Assembly: GCA_018883305.1 (NCBI GenBank)
Contig: VEQI01000042.1
Coordinates: 1 to 14,026 of the forward strand
Origin: Limnohabitans sp.
GTDB taxonomy: Bacteria; Pseudomonadota; Gammaproteobacteria; Burkholderiales; Burkholderiaceae_C
Reading direction: 5' to 3'
Length of the DNA: 14,026 nt
Under the pieces are notes generated by a model. The model was given only the letters and a program-made list of their open reading frames with translations, was not told the DNA's origin and searched no databases. Below are positions 13,329-14,026 of this stretch, in pieces (position 1 is the first letter of the stretch; each line of letters begins with the position of its first letter). The position numbers and the translations under genes were made by a program.

Positions 13329-14026
13329 TCAGGGTTTCTTCGTGCCTTGTGGCAAGGTGATGCCTGGGAAGATCTTGATCACCGCGCTGTCATCCTCGCG
13401 TGCAAAGCCGGCGGTCGAGGCCTGCATGAACATCTGGTGAGCGGTGCTGGAGAGCGGCAGTGGAAACTTGCTGGCACGTGCGGTGTCCAGCACCAGCCCC
13501 AGGTCTTTCACAAAGATGTCCACCGCCGACAAGGGGGTGTAGTCGCCCGCCAGCACATGGGCCATGCGGTTTTCAAACATCCAGCTGTTGCCGGCACTGT
13601 GGGTGATGACTTCATACAGATCGTCGGGGTTCACGCCTTCGCGCAATCCCAGGGCCATGGCTTCAGCCGCAGCCGCAATGTGCACGCCAGCCAGCAACTG
13701 GTTGATGATCTTCACCTTGCTGCCTGCGCCCGCGCGATCACCCAGCCGATACACCTTGGCCGCCATGGCATCCAGCAAGTGCCCGGTACGGGCATAGGCC
13801 TCGGGCGTGGCTGCCGTCATCATGGTCATCTCGCCGCTGGCAGCGCGCGCGGCACCGCCTGAGATAGGCGCGTCCACGTAGTGCAGGCCCAGCGCTTGCA
13901 ACTCGGCCTCCATGCGGATCGAGAACTGAGGGTCAACGGTGGAACACATCACGAAGGTGCTGCCTGGTTTCATGTGGGCCGCGCAGCCCGTGCCATCGCG
14001 CTGCGGCCCGAACAGCACATCTTCCG
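13329..14026 (-). CDS. ltnD: NAD-dependent dehydrogenase of the 3-hydroxyisobutyrate dehydrogenase family, LtnD-like (partial)
   Basis: The N-terminal part, including the expected Rossmann GxGxxG, lies outside the window; 231 residues and the stop are visible. The remaining half of the NAD domain includes DAPISGGAARAASGEMTMM. The helical C-terminal domain begins with GAGSKVKIINQLLAGVHIAAAAEAMALG, which carries the probable catalytic Lys of the family. It continues with SAGNSWMFENR, GDYTPLSAVDIFVKDLGLVLD and FPLPLSSTAHQMF. This combination most resembles L-threonate dehydrogenase LtnD, which oxidises L-threonate at C2. A related beta-hydroxyacid dehydrogenase such as tartronate semialdehyde reductase (GlxR/GarR) is the main alternative. 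The kinase and isomerase partners of the threonate pathway would lie to the right and are not visible. Its stop converges on tgt. Confidence 0.85.
   Translation of the reverse strand, partial: EDVLFGPQRDGTGCAAHMKPGSTFVMCSTVDPQFSIRMEAELQALGLHYVDAPISGGAARAASGEMTMMTAATPEAYARTGHLLDAMAAKVYRLGDRAGAGSKVKIINQLLAGVHIAAAAEAMALGLREGVNPDDLYEVITHSAGNSWMFENRMAHVLAGDYTPLSAVDIFVKDLGLVLDTARASKFPLPLSSTAHQMFMQASTAGFAREDDSAVIKIFPGITLPQGTKKP

Noticed and set aside
1..14026. CRISPR arrays, insertion sequences, prophage, tRNA or rRNA genes, large repeats
   Set aside because: I saw no spaced direct repeats, transposase or phage proteins, terminal inverted repeats, or tRNA/rRNA-like sequences on either strand.

Overview
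This is a 14 kb piece of a high-GC chromosome that looks like a betaproteobacterium of the order Burkholderiales, most likely near the Comamonadaceae. That placement is an inference from a Bug-type solute-binding protein, a DUF3567 protein, a DUF3108 protein, and the sequence character of GlcD, PurU, QueA and Tgt. The window is densely packed with ordinary chromosomal genes. I see no IS element, phage, CRISPR array, tRNA or rRNA, and no gene-free stretch longer than about 175 bases.

Left part (1-3545). The 5' end of a glycolate oxidase subunit gene (glcD) runs off the left edge on the minus strand. Behind it on the same strand is purU (formyltetrahydrofolate deformylase). A 65-base divergent promoter region then leads into a plus-strand pair: a class III omega-amino acid transaminase and a periplasmic Bug-family binding protein 28 bases downstream. 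The pair is probably one transcription unit for uptake or sensing and transamination of an unidentified carboxylate or amino compound.

Middle part (3611-6635). Two minus-strand genes encode conserved proteins of unknown function (DUF3567 and a membrane-anchored DUF3108 protein). A plus-strand fumarylacetoacetate hydrolase family gene is transcribed divergently from the DUF3108 gene. It converges on a small DksA/TraR-type zinc-finger gene, with a clean hairpin between the two stops.

Metal module (6726-10928, minus strand). The order of transcription is DUF2946 protein, TonB-dependent outer-membrane receptor, PepSY-TM membrane protein, PCu(A)C periplasmic copper chaperone. The chaperone carries the complete H-x10-M-x21-H-x-M copper site. 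The set reads as a copper, or metal-complex, acquisition operon: receptor across the outer membrane, possible inner-membrane reductase, then periplasmic Cu(I) carrier. This is the most interesting part of the window, although similar gene groups are known.

Right part (11044-14026). queA and tgt, two enzymes of tRNA queuosine synthesis, overlap by 8 bases on the plus strand. A minus-strand NAD-dependent dehydrogenase gene resembling L-threonate dehydrogenase (ltnD) converges on them and runs off the right edge.

I found no clearly undescribed system. The best leads are the receptor's unknown ligand in the metal module, an apparent 11-residue insertion in the zinc loop of Tgt, and the compact divergent promoter at 1122-1186.
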